The notes under the pieces: generated by a model
Database searches by the model: none
Told to the model about the DNA's origin: nothing
Seen by the model: only the letters and a program-made list of their open reading frames with translations
Shown: positions 9,501-17,088 of the stretch, piece after piece
Numbering within the stretch: the first letter of the stretch is position 1
How the letters are laid out: each line of letters opens with the position of its first letter
Source: CAZRRV01 sp045660865
Lineage (GTDB): Bacteria > Bacillota > Clostridia > Oscillospirales > Acutalibacteraceae
Direction of reading: 5' to 3'
Assembly: GCA_045660865.1 (NCBI GenBank)
Contig: JAZREP010000014.1
Span: 73,674-137,673 of the forward strand
DNA length: 64,000 nt
Translations under genes and position numbers: made by a program

Positions 9501-9528
9501 TTGCTTTTTCTACTAAATTATATATAAT
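9501..9528 (+). promoter_or_regulatory. Probable sigma-A promoter for radC
   Basis: TTGCTT at 9501-9506 and a perfect TATAAT at 9523-9528 are separated by 16 bases, upstream of the radC ribosome site at 9544-9550. Confidence 0.6.
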
Positions 9529-9556
9529 ATTTAAATAAGAATGGGAGGTGAAGCGG

Positions 9557-10243
9557 ATGTCCGAACTTCATAAGGGACATAGAAAACGTGTCAGAGAACG
9601 GCTTTTAAAAGAAGGTATGGAAAATATGCAACCCCATGAGGTGTTGGAATATTTACTGTTTCACGTAATTCACCGTCGCAACACTAACGAATTAGCGCAT
9701 GAGCTATTAAATACATTTGGCTCTCTTGCTGATGTTTTTCACGCTCCGAGAAGCGAGTTAATGAAAATAAATGGAGTAGGGGACAAAACCGCTACATTTT
9801 TAAATATGATGGTACCCACAATGCAGGTGTACTTAGATTCCTATAAAAACGATAGGTTGTATTTTAAAAACCTTGAAGATTATGGTAGATTTGTGTACAA
9901 CAAGTACCTTGGTTCAACGGTTGAAAAAATGTCGGTGCTGTGTATGGATAGCACCTATAAATTCATAGGATTTTCTTGGGTTGGCTCAGGCGATTCATCT
10001 CAAGTCAGTTTTAGTACCAAGGCTATCGTGGAGGCTGTTTTAAAATACCCTTGCACAAAGGTTGTTATTGCGCATAACCATCCAAGTGACCTTTTAATGC
10101 CGACCAAAGATGATGCAGAACTAACTAAAAAGGTTAAGAACCTGCTTTTAGCAATCGGTATAGAGTTGGAGGACCATTTGATTGTTGGTAGCGAAGAATT
10201 TATATCTTTAAGATGCTCGCAAATATTTACAGATATTTTTTAA
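9557..10243 (+). CDS. radC: RadC family protein with C-terminal JAB/MPN domain
   Basis: This is a 228-residue protein. N-terminal helix-hairpin-helix-like sequence (LAHELLNTFGSLADVF and MKINGVGDKTATFL) precedes the RadC/JAB domain with the metal motif VVIAHNHPSDLLMPTKDD (HxH...D). The role of chromosomal RadC is unresolved; the fold is that of zinc-dependent isopeptidases. The ATG at 9557 is chosen because GGAGGTG (9544-9550) lies six bases before it; an in-frame GTG at 9548 lies inside that ribosome site and is unlikely. It is transcribed alone between two terminators. Confidence 0.92.
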   Translation: MSELHKGHRKRVRERLLKEGMENMQPHEVLEYLLFHVIHRRNTNELAHELLNTFGSLADVFHAPRSELMKINGVGDKTATFLNMMVPTMQVYLDSYKNDRLYFKNLEDYGRFVYNKYLGSTVEKMSVLCMDSTYKFIGFSWVGSGDSSQVSFSTKAIVEAVLKYPCTKVVIAHNHPSDLLMPTKDDAELTKKVKNLLLAIGIELEDHLIVGSEEFISLRCSQIFTDIF

Positions 10244-10246
10244 TAA

Positions 10247-10280
10247 AAACTGCCGAATTAGTCGGCAGTTTTTTTATTTG
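10247..10280. terminator. Bidirectional terminator between radC and pncB
   Basis: A 10-bp stem (10247-10256 with 10262-10271, core ACTGCCGA/TCGGCAGT) has a five-base loop and is followed by a T-run; the flanking A-run makes it work in the other direction for pncB, whose stop codon it adjoins. Confidence 0.9.
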
Positions 10281-11710
10281 TTTAAGCGTTCTAACATAGC
10301 GTGCTTCTCATCCCAAAGCTGTTGTGATAAGTCTACATAATATTTATGCGGCTTTTCAAAGCGCAAAACTTCATCCCAAAGGGTGTCAATCTGTTTGCGG
10401 CAATATTCTTTAATTTCATTAGTAGTGGGTGAGAAATACACCTGTTTACCGCCCTCAAAAATCTTTTCACGCAAACGTTTGGCTGTAAAGTTTTCTACCA
10501 ATTTCTTTTTCCAAGTATAATCCGGGTCAAAAATTAAATAAGGCTTGCTGTCATCAATAATTTCGTCATGCAGTGTGACTACATCGGCAATCGCTTTGCC
10601 GGTATCTCGGTCATACAAACGCCAAACCTCTTTAAAGCAGGGGGTTGTAATCTTGGCGGTATTTTCACTGATTTTAATTCTTGGTGAAAGTATGCCGTCT
10701 TCTTCAATCGCACAAAGCTTATAAACGCCGCCGAATACAGCTTCGCTTGATGCAGTAATCAAACGCTCGCCAACGCCAAAACTGTTGACTTGCGCCCCTT
10801 GAACCAGCATATCTCTAATCAAATACTCATCCAAAGAGTTTGAAACGCAAATAGCACAGTCGGGATATCCTGCATCGTCCAGCATTTTTCTGGCTTTCTT
10901 TGTAAGATAGGTAATATCACCGCTGTCAATTCGTATACCCTTGGGTCGCTTGCCTAAAGGCTTTAAAACCTCGTCAAACACTTTTATTGCATTAGGGATA
11001 CCTGATTTCAATGTGTTATAAGTATCTACTAATAATAAACAACTGTCGGGATAGCTTTGGGCGTAGGATTTGAATGCCTCGTATTCGTCCTCAAAGGTCT
11101 GTATCCAGCTGTGAGCCATTGTTCCCGAAACAGGGATGTTAAATTTCTTTCCTGCGCTAACACAGGAGGTGCCTACGCAACCGCCAATATAGGCGGCACG
11201 TGCTCCGTAAACCGAGGCATCATAACCGTGTGCACGCCTTGCGCCAAATTCCATTACTCCTCGTCCGTTTGCCGCACGCACAATCCTTGCCGCTTTTGTA
11301 CAAATGAGAGATTGGTGATTTATTGTAAGCAAAAGCATAGTTTCAATCAGCATAGCCTCAATAATTCTGCCACGCACGGTGATAATCGGTTCTCCGGGGA
11401 ATATAGGTGTACCCTCGGGAATTGCCCAAACATCACCTTCAAAACGGAAATCGGCTAAATAATCTAAAAATTCATCACAAAACAGATTAAGACCCTTAAA
11501 ATATTCTATATCCTCTTTTGTGAATTTGAGTTCGTTAAGATATTCAATCAACTGCTCAAGTCCCGCCATAACGGCATAACCGCCGTTATCGGGTACACGG
11601 CGAAAGAACATATCAAAATATGCAATAGAATCCCTGTGACGGGAATTTAAAATGCCGTTTGCCATAGTGGCTTCATAAAGGTCCATAAGCAGTGATAAAT
11701 TGTGTTGCAT
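10274..11710 (-). CDS. pncB: Nicotinate phosphoribosyltransferase
   Basis: The 478-residue enzyme turns nicotinate, PRPP and ATP into nicotinate mononucleotide in NAD salvage. Family features include LLMDLYEATMANG at the N-terminus, MEFGARRAHG near residue 150, the autophosphorylated-histidine region SGTMAHSWIQTF near residue 200, and IRIDSGDITYLTKKAR near 265. Length is normal for the Gram-positive type. The ATG at 11710 follows GGGAG. Its promoter overlaps a perfect palindrome (see 11742-11781), so expression is probably repressed by a dimeric regulator. A glutamine-dependent nadE lies 13 kb away. Confidence 0.95.
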   Translation of the reverse strand: MQHNLSLLMDLYEATMANGILNSRHRDSIAYFDMFFRRVPDNGGYAVMAGLEQLIEYLNELKFTKEDIEYFKGLNLFCDEFLDYLADFRFEGDVWAIPEGTPIFPGEPIITVRGRIIEAMLIETMLLLTINHQSLICTKAARIVRAANGRGVMEFGARRAHGYDASVYGARAAYIGGCVGTSCVSAGKKFNIPVSGTMAHSWIQTFEDEYEAFKSYAQSYPDSCLLLVDTYNTLKSGIPNAIKVFDEVLKPLGKRPKGIRIDSGDITYLTKKARKMLDDAGYPDCAICVSNSLDEYLIRDMLVQGAQVNSFGVGERLITASSEAVFGGVYKLCAIEEDGILSPRIKISENTAKITTPCFKEVWRLYDRDTGKAIADVVTLHDEIIDDSKPYLIFDPDYTWKKKLVENFTAKRLREKIFEGGKQVYFSPTTNEIKEYCRKQIDTLWDEVLRFEKPHKYYVDLSQQLWDEKHAMLERLNK

Positions 11711-11741
11711 AATAAGACTCCCAACTTGTCTAGTTTCCCTT

Positions 11742-11781
11742 ATTATATCAAATATTGGTAAAATTTCAATATTACCAATAT
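11742..11781 (-). promoter_or_regulatory. pncB promoter with overlapping perfect palindrome
   Basis: On the minus strand TTGAAA (11764-11769) and TATAAT (11742-11747) are separated by 16 bases. A perfect 10-bp inverted repeat, ATATTGGTAA (11752-11761) and TTACCAATAT (11772-11781), spans the -35 element with a 10-base spacer. This is the expected geometry for a repressor operator. The sequence is not one I can assign to NiaR, NrtR or another named NAD regulator. Confidence 0.65.
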
Positions 11782-11831
11782 AACTTTGTATAAAACATAT
11801 TATTTATGAAAATAATTAGAAAACTTTTCTA

Positions 11832-11861
11832 TTGCATTTTACAATGGGAGTGTGATACAAT
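11832..11861 (+). promoter_or_regulatory. Possible promoter for the small lipoprotein gene
   Basis: TTGCAT (11832-11837) and TACAAT (11856-11861) are separated by 18 bases, 43 bases ahead of the lipoprotein start. Confidence 0.45.
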
Positions 11862-11904
11862 GTGTGAAGTAAGAAATGAATTTATAGAGTTAGGAGAATA
11901 ACTT

Positions 11905-12285
11905 ATGAAAAAATATTTGTGTTTAGTTCTGGCACTTTTGATGGTTGCCGGCTTGCTTACGGCTTGTAAGGGCAAAACCAAGGGCGACGATACTTCTTCC
12001 AAAACCTCTTCGGTTGTAAATGCTAGTGGAAATTCCGAATCAACTGTTGAAAGTCAAGAGAGTGGTAGCTCTAAAAAAGAAGAAACAAGTTCAAAAACAA
12101 CAAACGGAAAAGTTGAAAATCCTTTGGATGGCGCTACAGTAACTGTTATTGTACCTGGAAAAGAAGACACTGTTGGCGGTTCCGGCGGCAGTTCTACAAA
12201 CAACCCAACCGGCAACGACGGCAGCAGCTCCAATACTAGCAGCACCAGCAGTGTTGATACCGGTTGGATGCCCGGCAAATGGTAA
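11905..12285 (+). CDS. Small Ser/Thr-rich lipoprotein of unknown function
   Basis: This 126-residue protein has a lipoprotein signal peptide: MKKYLCLVLALLMVAG followed by the lipobox LLTAC with Cys21. After lipidation and cleavage it would be anchored on the outer face of the membrane. The rest is low complexity, rich in Ser, Thr, Lys, Glu and Gly and with no recognisable fold, except for a short segment rich in Val/Thr (ATVTVIVPGKED) near the middle and the end DTGWMPGKW. The gene stands alone between its own promoter and terminator. No function can be given. Confidence 0.8.
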   Translation: MKKYLCLVLALLMVAGLLTACKGKTKGDDTSSKTSSVVNASGNSESTVESQESGSSKKEETSSKTTNGKVENPLDGATVTVIVPGKEDTVGGSGGSSTNNPTGNDGSSSNTSSTSSVDTGWMPGKW

Positions 12286-12294
12286 TAACGATTT

Positions 12295-12327
12295 AAAAGC
12301 AGGAAACGAGTTTTCCTGCTTTTTTTC
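12295..12327 (+). terminator. Rho-independent terminator after the lipoprotein gene
   Basis: A 12-bp stem, AAAAGCAGGAAA (12295-12306) and TTTTCCTGCTTTT, with a CGAG tetraloop is followed by a run of T. Confidence 0.9.
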
Positions 12328-12360
12328 GTGTATAAATCGTTGTTTTTGCGAAAAACACCT

Positions 12361-12389
12361 TTGACATATCTTAGAATTTATGGTATTAT
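12361..12389 (+). promoter_or_regulatory. Sigma-A promoter for the MinD-like gene
   Basis: A consensus TTGACA (12361-12366) and TATTAT (12384-12389) are exactly 17 bases apart, 30-odd bases upstream of the start codon. Confidence 0.75.
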
Positions 12390-12424
12390 ATACTAGATAA
12401 TTTTAGATATAGGGGAGAATGTGT

Positions 12425-13153
12425 GTGGGTCGGCTGCTTGTGGTTTCCTCAGGTAAAGGCGGCGTAGGCAAATCTACCGTTGCGGTTGGAATAGCAACAG
12501 CATTAAGTAACAGCGGCAAAGAAACGCTTTTGGTGGATTTGGATGAGGGACTTCGTTGCTTGGACCTTATGCTGTCGGTTACAGACCGCTTGGTCTTTGA
12601 TATTTCCGATGCGTTGCGTGATTTTTCAGATATTGACAAATCGATTTACCGTGTACCAAACACTGAACATTTGTGGCTAATGGCGGCACCGTCGACTGTT
12701 AGTAGTATTGATGGCGAAATACTAAGCCGTTTTGCTATGGAAATCAGCCGTCGGTTTGACTTTGTTATATTTGACTGTCCTGCAGGATTGGAAGCCAAAT
12801 ATTATGCAGGTATGCCCGACTTTGCAGAGCATATAGTAGTTTGCAATACCGATAAGGTTTGCGTGCGTGATGCCTTTGAAATGGCTGAAGCACTGGCAGG
12901 CTACGGCCGTAGCACTCGCTTGGTTATTAACCGCTTTATTAAAAACCGCATCACCCGTAAATATCATCAAAACATTGATAGTATAATAGATTCCTCAGGT
13001 TTACAGCTTTTAGGTGTAATCCCTGAAGATATATACATTATGTATGCCGCCGCTAAGGAGGTACCGATACAGGTCGGTCCTGCGGCTATGGCTTTTCACC
13101 GTGTTGCGGCGCGTCTTTGCGGGCGCACCGTACCGCTTAAAATTTGGAAATAG
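12425..13153 (+). CDS. MinD/ParA-family ATPase (orphan MinD-like)
   Basis: This is a P-loop protein of about 242 residues with the deviant Walker A SSGKGGVGKST near residues 8-18, the switch-like LLVDLDEGLRCLDLML, and FVIFDCPAGLE as Walker B. MinD proteins dimerise on ATP and bind the membrane to place the division site. No minC or minE is next to it, so another cargo-positioning or chromosome role is possible. The GTG at 12425 is chosen because AGGGGAG (12411-12417) is seven bases before it; an ATG at 12419 touches the ribosome site. It is probably co-transcribed with the next gene. Confidence 0.82.
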   Translation: MGRLLVVSSGKGGVGKSTVAVGIATALSNSGKETLLVDLDEGLRCLDLMLSVTDRLVFDISDALRDFSDIDKSIYRVPNTEHLWLMAAPSTVSSIDGEILSRFAMEISRRFDFVIFDCPAGLEAKYYAGMPDFAEHIVVCNTDKVCVRDAFEMAEALAGYGRSTRLVINRFIKNRITRKYHQNIDSIIDSSGLQLLGVIPEDIYIMYAAAKEVPIQVGPAAMAFHRVAARLCGRTVPLKIWK

Positions 13154-13178
13154 TTTTATCAGTTAGAAGGGAATAAAT

Positions 13179-13595
13179 ATGAATATCGCTTTAATTGCAC
13201 ATGATTCAAAAAAAGAGTTGATGGTGCAGTTTTGTATAGCTTATTGCGGCGTGCTCAGCCGTCATAAACTTTTGGCAACAGGAACTACCGGCAAACTTGT
13301 ATCTGAGGCTACCGGTTTGGATATACAGCGCTTTTTAAGTGGCAGTCAAGGTGGTTCGCAGCAAATTTCGGCTCGTATCAGTTGTGATGAAATAGATTTG
13401 CTTTTGCTGTTTCGTGACCCGTTAAAACCAAAGCCGAATGAACTTGATGAGTCTGTTTTGTTAAAGCTGTGCGATGTTCACAATATCCCGGTTGCAACAA
13501 ATATTGCAACGGCTGAGGCGTTAATCCACAGTCTTGAACGTGGTGATTTAGACTGGCGTGAAATTGCTAAGGATAATCGCCCGATTGAATTATAA
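13179..13595 (+). CDS. mgsA: Methylglyoxal synthase homologue with altered active site
   Basis: The 138-residue protein aligns along its whole length with methylglyoxal synthase, which turns dihydroxyacetone phosphate into methylglyoxal and phosphate. ALIAHDSKK (His8, Asp9), LLATGTTGKL and LLFRDPL are all recognisable. In known enzymes the GGDQQ loop supplies the catalytic aspartate (Asp71 in E. coli); here it reads GGSQQ, with Ser60 from codon TCG. The PHDPD motif, which holds His98 and Asp101 in E. coli, reads PNELD, so the histidine is Asn87 and the last Asp is kept as Asp90. The enzyme may be inactive or have another substrate. It follows the MinD-like gene by 25 bases. Confidence 0.85.
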   Translation: MNIALIAHDSKKELMVQFCIAYCGVLSRHKLLATGTTGKLVSEATGLDIQRFLSGSQGGSQQISARISCDEIDLLLLFRDPLKPKPNELDESVLLKLCDVHNIPVATNIATAEALIHSLERGDLDWREIAKDNRPIEL

Positions 13596-13620
13596 TACTA
13601 AATAAATATCAATCTTATGT

Positions 13621-13828
13621 TGACTACGGAAAAGTAAGTGATTAGGTCATTTCAGAGAGGGCAGTCTTGGCTGTGAACCGCCTATGAACCAATTACCGAA
13701 AAGACACCGTATGAATAAGTCGTAAGCCTGCGTTAAAGGCAATAAAGTGGAGCACTTAGTGCTCAATTAGGGTGGCACCGCGAGAATCTCTCGTCCCTTT
13801 GGGATAGGAGATTCTTTTATTTTTTTAT
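13621..13828 (+). promoter_or_regulatory. T-box riboswitch leader of hisS-aspS, Asp specifier
   Basis: The leader has the T-box consensus AGGGTGGCACCGCG at 13769-13782, a stem III hairpin (GAGCAC/GTGCTC at 13750-13764) and an 8-bp terminator stem (AGAATCTC 13783-13790 with GAGATTCT 13808-13815) ending in a T-run. In stem I the AGTA bulge element is at 13633-13636 and the base helix pairs TACGG (13625-13629) with CCGTA (13707-13711). The specifier position holds GAC (13703-13705) followed by A, which reads tRNA-Asp. The T-box UGGC (13773-13776) would pair with discriminator G73, which tRNA-Asp has and bacterial tRNA-His (C73) lacks. Uncharged tRNA-Asp should prevent termination. Confidence 0.9.
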
Positions 13829-13843
13829 ATAAGGAGAAAATAA

Positions 13844-15151
13844 ATGGCTGAGATAAACAAAGCACCGCGCGGAACAAATGATATTCTGCCGAGTGACATC
13901 TACAAATGGCAATTTATAGAGGAAAAGATGCTGGAAACAGCAGCATTATACGGTTTCAACGAGATTAGAACACCCGTGTTTGAACATACAGAGGTGTTTA
14001 ATCGCAGTGTAGGTGATACTACCGACGTTGTTCAAAAGGAAATGTACACCTTTGAGGATAAGGGAGGACGCTCTATTACCTTGCGCCCTGAACTGACAGC
14101 AGGAGTGGTGCGCTCGGTTATAGAACACGGCGAAATCAACAATGCTTTGCCGTTAAAGGTTTGTTATATCGGCTCTTGCTATCGCTATGAAAAACCTCAA
14201 GCAGGTCGTCTGCGTGAATTTCACCAGTTTGGTGTGGAATGTTTTGGCGCAGGGGAGCCTGCCGCAGATGCCGAGGTTATTTTATTGGCCAAATCTGTCT
14301 TAGCATCTATTGGTATTACCGAGCTTTCTCTGGAAATAAATTCTATCGGCTGTCCCGATTGCCGAAAGAAATATAACGATGCGCTTAAAAAGTATTTTAA
14401 TGAAAATATTGAAACCTTGTGCGGAACCTGTAAAGACCGCTTAGAGCGTAATCCTATGCGTATTTTGGATTGCAAATCTCCTGTTTGCAAGGAAATTGCA
14501 GCCGATGCGCCTGTTATGATTGATTATCTTTGTGATGAATGTAAAACACACTTTGAACAGGTTAAAGAGCATCTTACAGCGGCAAATGTAGCCTTTACAG
14601 TTAACCCGAAAATTGTAAGAGGTTTGGATTATTACACAAAAACCGTTTTTGAATTTGTGTCCGGCTCAATTGGCGCGCAGTCTACCGTTTGCGGCGGTGG
14701 CAGGTATGATGGATTGGTATCACAAATGGGTGGTCCCCAATTACCTGCGCTCGGCTTTGCTATGGGTATTGAACGTGTTTTAATGGTTGCTGAAGCCAGC
14801 GGTATAGAATACCCTGCACCTTGCGGTCCCGATGTTTATATCGCCCCTATGGGTCAAGCAGCACAACTGTATGCTACTCGCCTTTGCGCTGCCTTGCGTG
14901 AAGAAGGCTTTGCCGCTTTAACTGACATTTCGGGCAGGGGATTAAAGGCTCAAATGAAATATGCAAACAAATGCGGTGTAAAATTTACCGCTGTGCTCGG
15001 TGATGATGAGCTTGCAAACAAAGTGTGCAAAATAAAGGATATGGCAACAGGCGAAGAAACCGAAACAAATTTAGACAGTTTTGTTGAAGAGGTTTATAGG
15101 CTCACACACGAACAGGCTTTGAGAAACCTTGAAATCTCTTTGGAGGAATAA
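13844..15151 (+). CDS. hisS: Histidyl-tRNA synthetase
   Basis: This 435-residue class II synthetase charges tRNA-His. The N-terminus KAPRGTNDILP is typical. Motif 2 is YRYEKPQAGRLREFHQFG, the His-specific motif is RGLDYYTKTVFEF, motif 3 is LGFAMGIERVLM, and an anticodon-binding domain follows (DVYIAPMGQAA onward). Length is normal. It lies right after the T-box terminator with an AAGGAG ribosome site and is followed by aspS after two bases, so both synthetases share one T-box-controlled transcript. Confidence 0.97.
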   Translation: MAEINKAPRGTNDILPSDIYKWQFIEEKMLETAALYGFNEIRTPVFEHTEVFNRSVGDTTDVVQKEMYTFEDKGGRSITLRPELTAGVVRSVIEHGEINNALPLKVCYIGSCYRYEKPQAGRLREFHQFGVECFGAGEPAADAEVILLAKSVLASIGITELSLEINSIGCPDCRKKYNDALKKYFNENIETLCGTCKDRLERNPMRILDCKSPVCKEIAADAPVMIDYLCDECKTHFEQVKEHLTAANVAFTVNPKIVRGLDYYTKTVFEFVSGSIGAQSTVCGGGRYDGLVSQMGGPQLPALGFAMGIERVLMVAEASGIEYPAPCGPDVYIAPMGQAAQLYATRLCAALREEGFAALTDISGRGLKAQMKYANKCGVKFTAVLGDDELANKVCKIKDMATGEETETNLDSFVEEVYRLTHEQALRNLEISLEE

Positions 15152-15153
15152 TT

Positions 15154-16941
15154 ATGCAGTTAGATAGAATGAATGATTTGCGCCGTACCGTTTACTGCGG
15201 CGAACTCAGAAAAGAAAATATAGGGGATACTGTAGTCGTTTGCGGCTGGGTACAACGCCAACGTGATTTGGGACAAATTATTTTTATTGATTTGCGTGAT
15301 AAAACAGGTATAGTGCAATTGGCTTTTGACGATAAAACCGACCGCACCTTGTTTGAAAAAGCCTTCCAAACACGTAGTGAATATGTTGTTATGGCTAAGG
15401 GTGTTGTTCGTATGCGCTCTTCTATTAACAAAGACATTCCTACCGGAGATGTTGAGATAGAGGTTAGCGATTACCGTGTGCTCGCAGAGGCTAAAACACC
15501 GCCTTTTGAAATTTTAGAAAACTCTCCCGTTAAGGAAGATTTGCGTTTGGCCTATCGTTATCTTGATTTGCGCCGCCCCGATATGCAGGAAGCAATTATT
15601 GCCAGACACAAGATTGTAAAATGCGCGCGAGATTACTATGACGAAAACGGATTTATTGAGGTTGAAACCCCGATTCTAATTAAATCTACACCTGAGGGTG
15701 CCCGTGACTATCTTGTGCCTTCACGTGTTCATAAAGGTAGCTTCTTTGCCTTGCCTCAGTCACCGCAGCTGTACAAACAATTGCTTATGATGTCGGGTTT
15801 TGACCGTTATATGCAAATTGCACGTTGCTTCCGTGATGAAGATTTGCGTGCTGACCGTCAGCCTGAATTTACCCAAATTGACTTGGAAATGTCCTTTGTT
15901 GATGAAGATGATGTTATCCGTGTTAATGAAGGCTTTATGAAATACCTTTTCAAAAGAATGTTTGATTTGGATGTTCAAACACCTTTTAAGCGTTTGCCCT
16001 ATAAAGAGGCAATGAATCTTTATGGCTCCGATAAACCCGATACCCGTTTCGGCTTGGAGCTTTGTGACCTTACAGATGTACTTTCAAACAGTGAATTTAA
16101 GGTATTTTCCTCCGCTATTGAGGGCGGTGGCAGTATACGAGCCATTTGTGTGCCTGACAGCGCTGATAAACTTACCCGTAAGGTTATTGATAAGCTTACC
16201 GAGTTTGTTAGAGATTATGGTGCAAAAGGATTAGCATATACACGAGTTACTGCCGAAGGTACAACCTCCTCCTTTGAAAAATTCCTTTCAGAAAAAGAAA
16301 TTTCTGCAATTTGGGAGAAAACAGGCCTTAAAGAAAACGGTGTATTGTTTGTTGTGGCTGATAGTGATAATCAGGTTGTTTATGATGCTCTTGGAGCATT
16401 GCGTGTCGAACTCGCTAAACGCCTCGATTTAATAGATAAATCACGCTTTGACTTCCTTTGGGTTGTTGATTTTCCGCTCTTTGAGTACGATAAAGAGGAA
16501 AATCGCTATGTTGCAAAGCATCATCCTTTCACATCACCTAAGGACGGGGATTTCGATAAGCTTGAAACAGCACCCGGGGAAACTCTTGCAAAGGCGTATG
16601 ATTTGGTGCTTAACGGCACCGAGGTTGGTGGCGGCTCCATTCGTATCAGCACCCCTGATTTACAGGCAAAAATGTTCAAAGCTTTGGGCTTTACTGCCGA
16701 GGAAGCCAAGGAACGTTTTGGCTTCTTGATGGATGCCTTTAATTACGGCGCACCTCCTCACGGTGGTATGGCTTACGGCTTAGACCGTTTGGTTATGCTT
16801 ATGCTCGGCCGTGATTCTATCCGTGATGTTATAGCTTTCCCGAAGGTAGCAAATTCAAGTGAATTGATGAGCGGCGCACCCTCGTTTGTTGATAAAAAAC
16901 AACTCGAAGAGCTGCACATTGCCACTTGTGAACAAGAATAA
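15154..16941 (+). CDS. aspS: Aspartyl-tRNA synthetase
   Basis: This 595-residue class IIb synthetase has an N-terminal OB-fold anticodon domain (VVVCGWVQRQRDLG, IFIDLRDKTG). Motif 2 is FRDEDLRADRQPEFTQID, the bacterial-type GAD insert follows, and motif 3 is GGMAYGLDRLVMLM near the end. The length and insert show the bacterial type; whether it also charges tRNA-Asn cannot be told from sequence here. GGAGG lies before the ATG at 15154. It is the second gene of the T-box operon and ends at a strong terminator. Confidence 0.97.
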   Translation: MQLDRMNDLRRTVYCGELRKENIGDTVVVCGWVQRQRDLGQIIFIDLRDKTGIVQLAFDDKTDRTLFEKAFQTRSEYVVMAKGVVRMRSSINKDIPTGDVEIEVSDYRVLAEAKTPPFEILENSPVKEDLRLAYRYLDLRRPDMQEAIIARHKIVKCARDYYDENGFIEVETPILIKSTPEGARDYLVPSRVHKGSFFALPQSPQLYKQLLMMSGFDRYMQIARCFRDEDLRADRQPEFTQIDLEMSFVDEDDVIRVNEGFMKYLFKRMFDLDVQTPFKRLPYKEAMNLYGSDKPDTRFGLELCDLTDVLSNSEFKVFSSAIEGGGSIRAICVPDSADKLTRKVIDKLTEFVRDYGAKGLAYTRVTAEGTTSSFEKFLSEKEISAIWEKTGLKENGVLFVVADSDNQVVYDALGALRVELAKRLDLIDKSRFDFLWVVDFPLFEYDKEENRYVAKHHPFTSPKDGDFDKLETAPGETLAKAYDLVLNGTEVGGGSIRISTPDLQAKMFKALGFTAEEAKERFGFLMDAFNYGAPPHGGMAYGLDRLVMLMLGRDSIRDVIAFPKVANSSELMSGAPSFVDKKQLEELHIATCEQE

Positions 16942-16948
16942 GTGAAAT

Positions 16949-16983
16949 AAAGCGGTTGTACTGTCTGTACAACCGCTTTTTTA
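16949..16983 (+). terminator. Rho-independent terminator after aspS
   Basis: A 13-bp stem (16949-16961 with 16967-16979, core AGCGGTTGTAC) closes a TGTCT loop and is followed by six T. Confidence 0.92.
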
Positions 16984-17006
16984 ATGCATTTTTCGCATAA
17001 AAACTC

Positions 17007-17035
17007 TTGTATTGCAACTAAAAAAATGTTATAAT
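17007..17035 (+). promoter_or_regulatory. Probable promoter of tepA-ylzJ-ftsK
   Basis: TTGTAT (17007-17012) and a perfect TATAAT (17030-17035) have a 17-base spacer and lie 54 bases before the tepA start. Confidence 0.6.
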
Positions 17036-17088
17036 ATATTGAATTATTGTATCGCTTTTTATCAATACTATTTTGGGGTGATACAATA

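Noticed and set aside
11057..11458. 133-codon open frame opposite pncB
   Set aside because: It lies wholly inside the well-supported pncB gene on the other strand, has no ribosome site and no recognisable family; it is a shadow frame, as are the other antisense frames inside strong genes.
12054..12278. Minus-strand frame opposite the lipoprotein gene
   Set aside because: The low-complexity Ser/Gly codons of the lipoprotein give a long antisense frame by composition; it lacks a start context and its product is low complexity.
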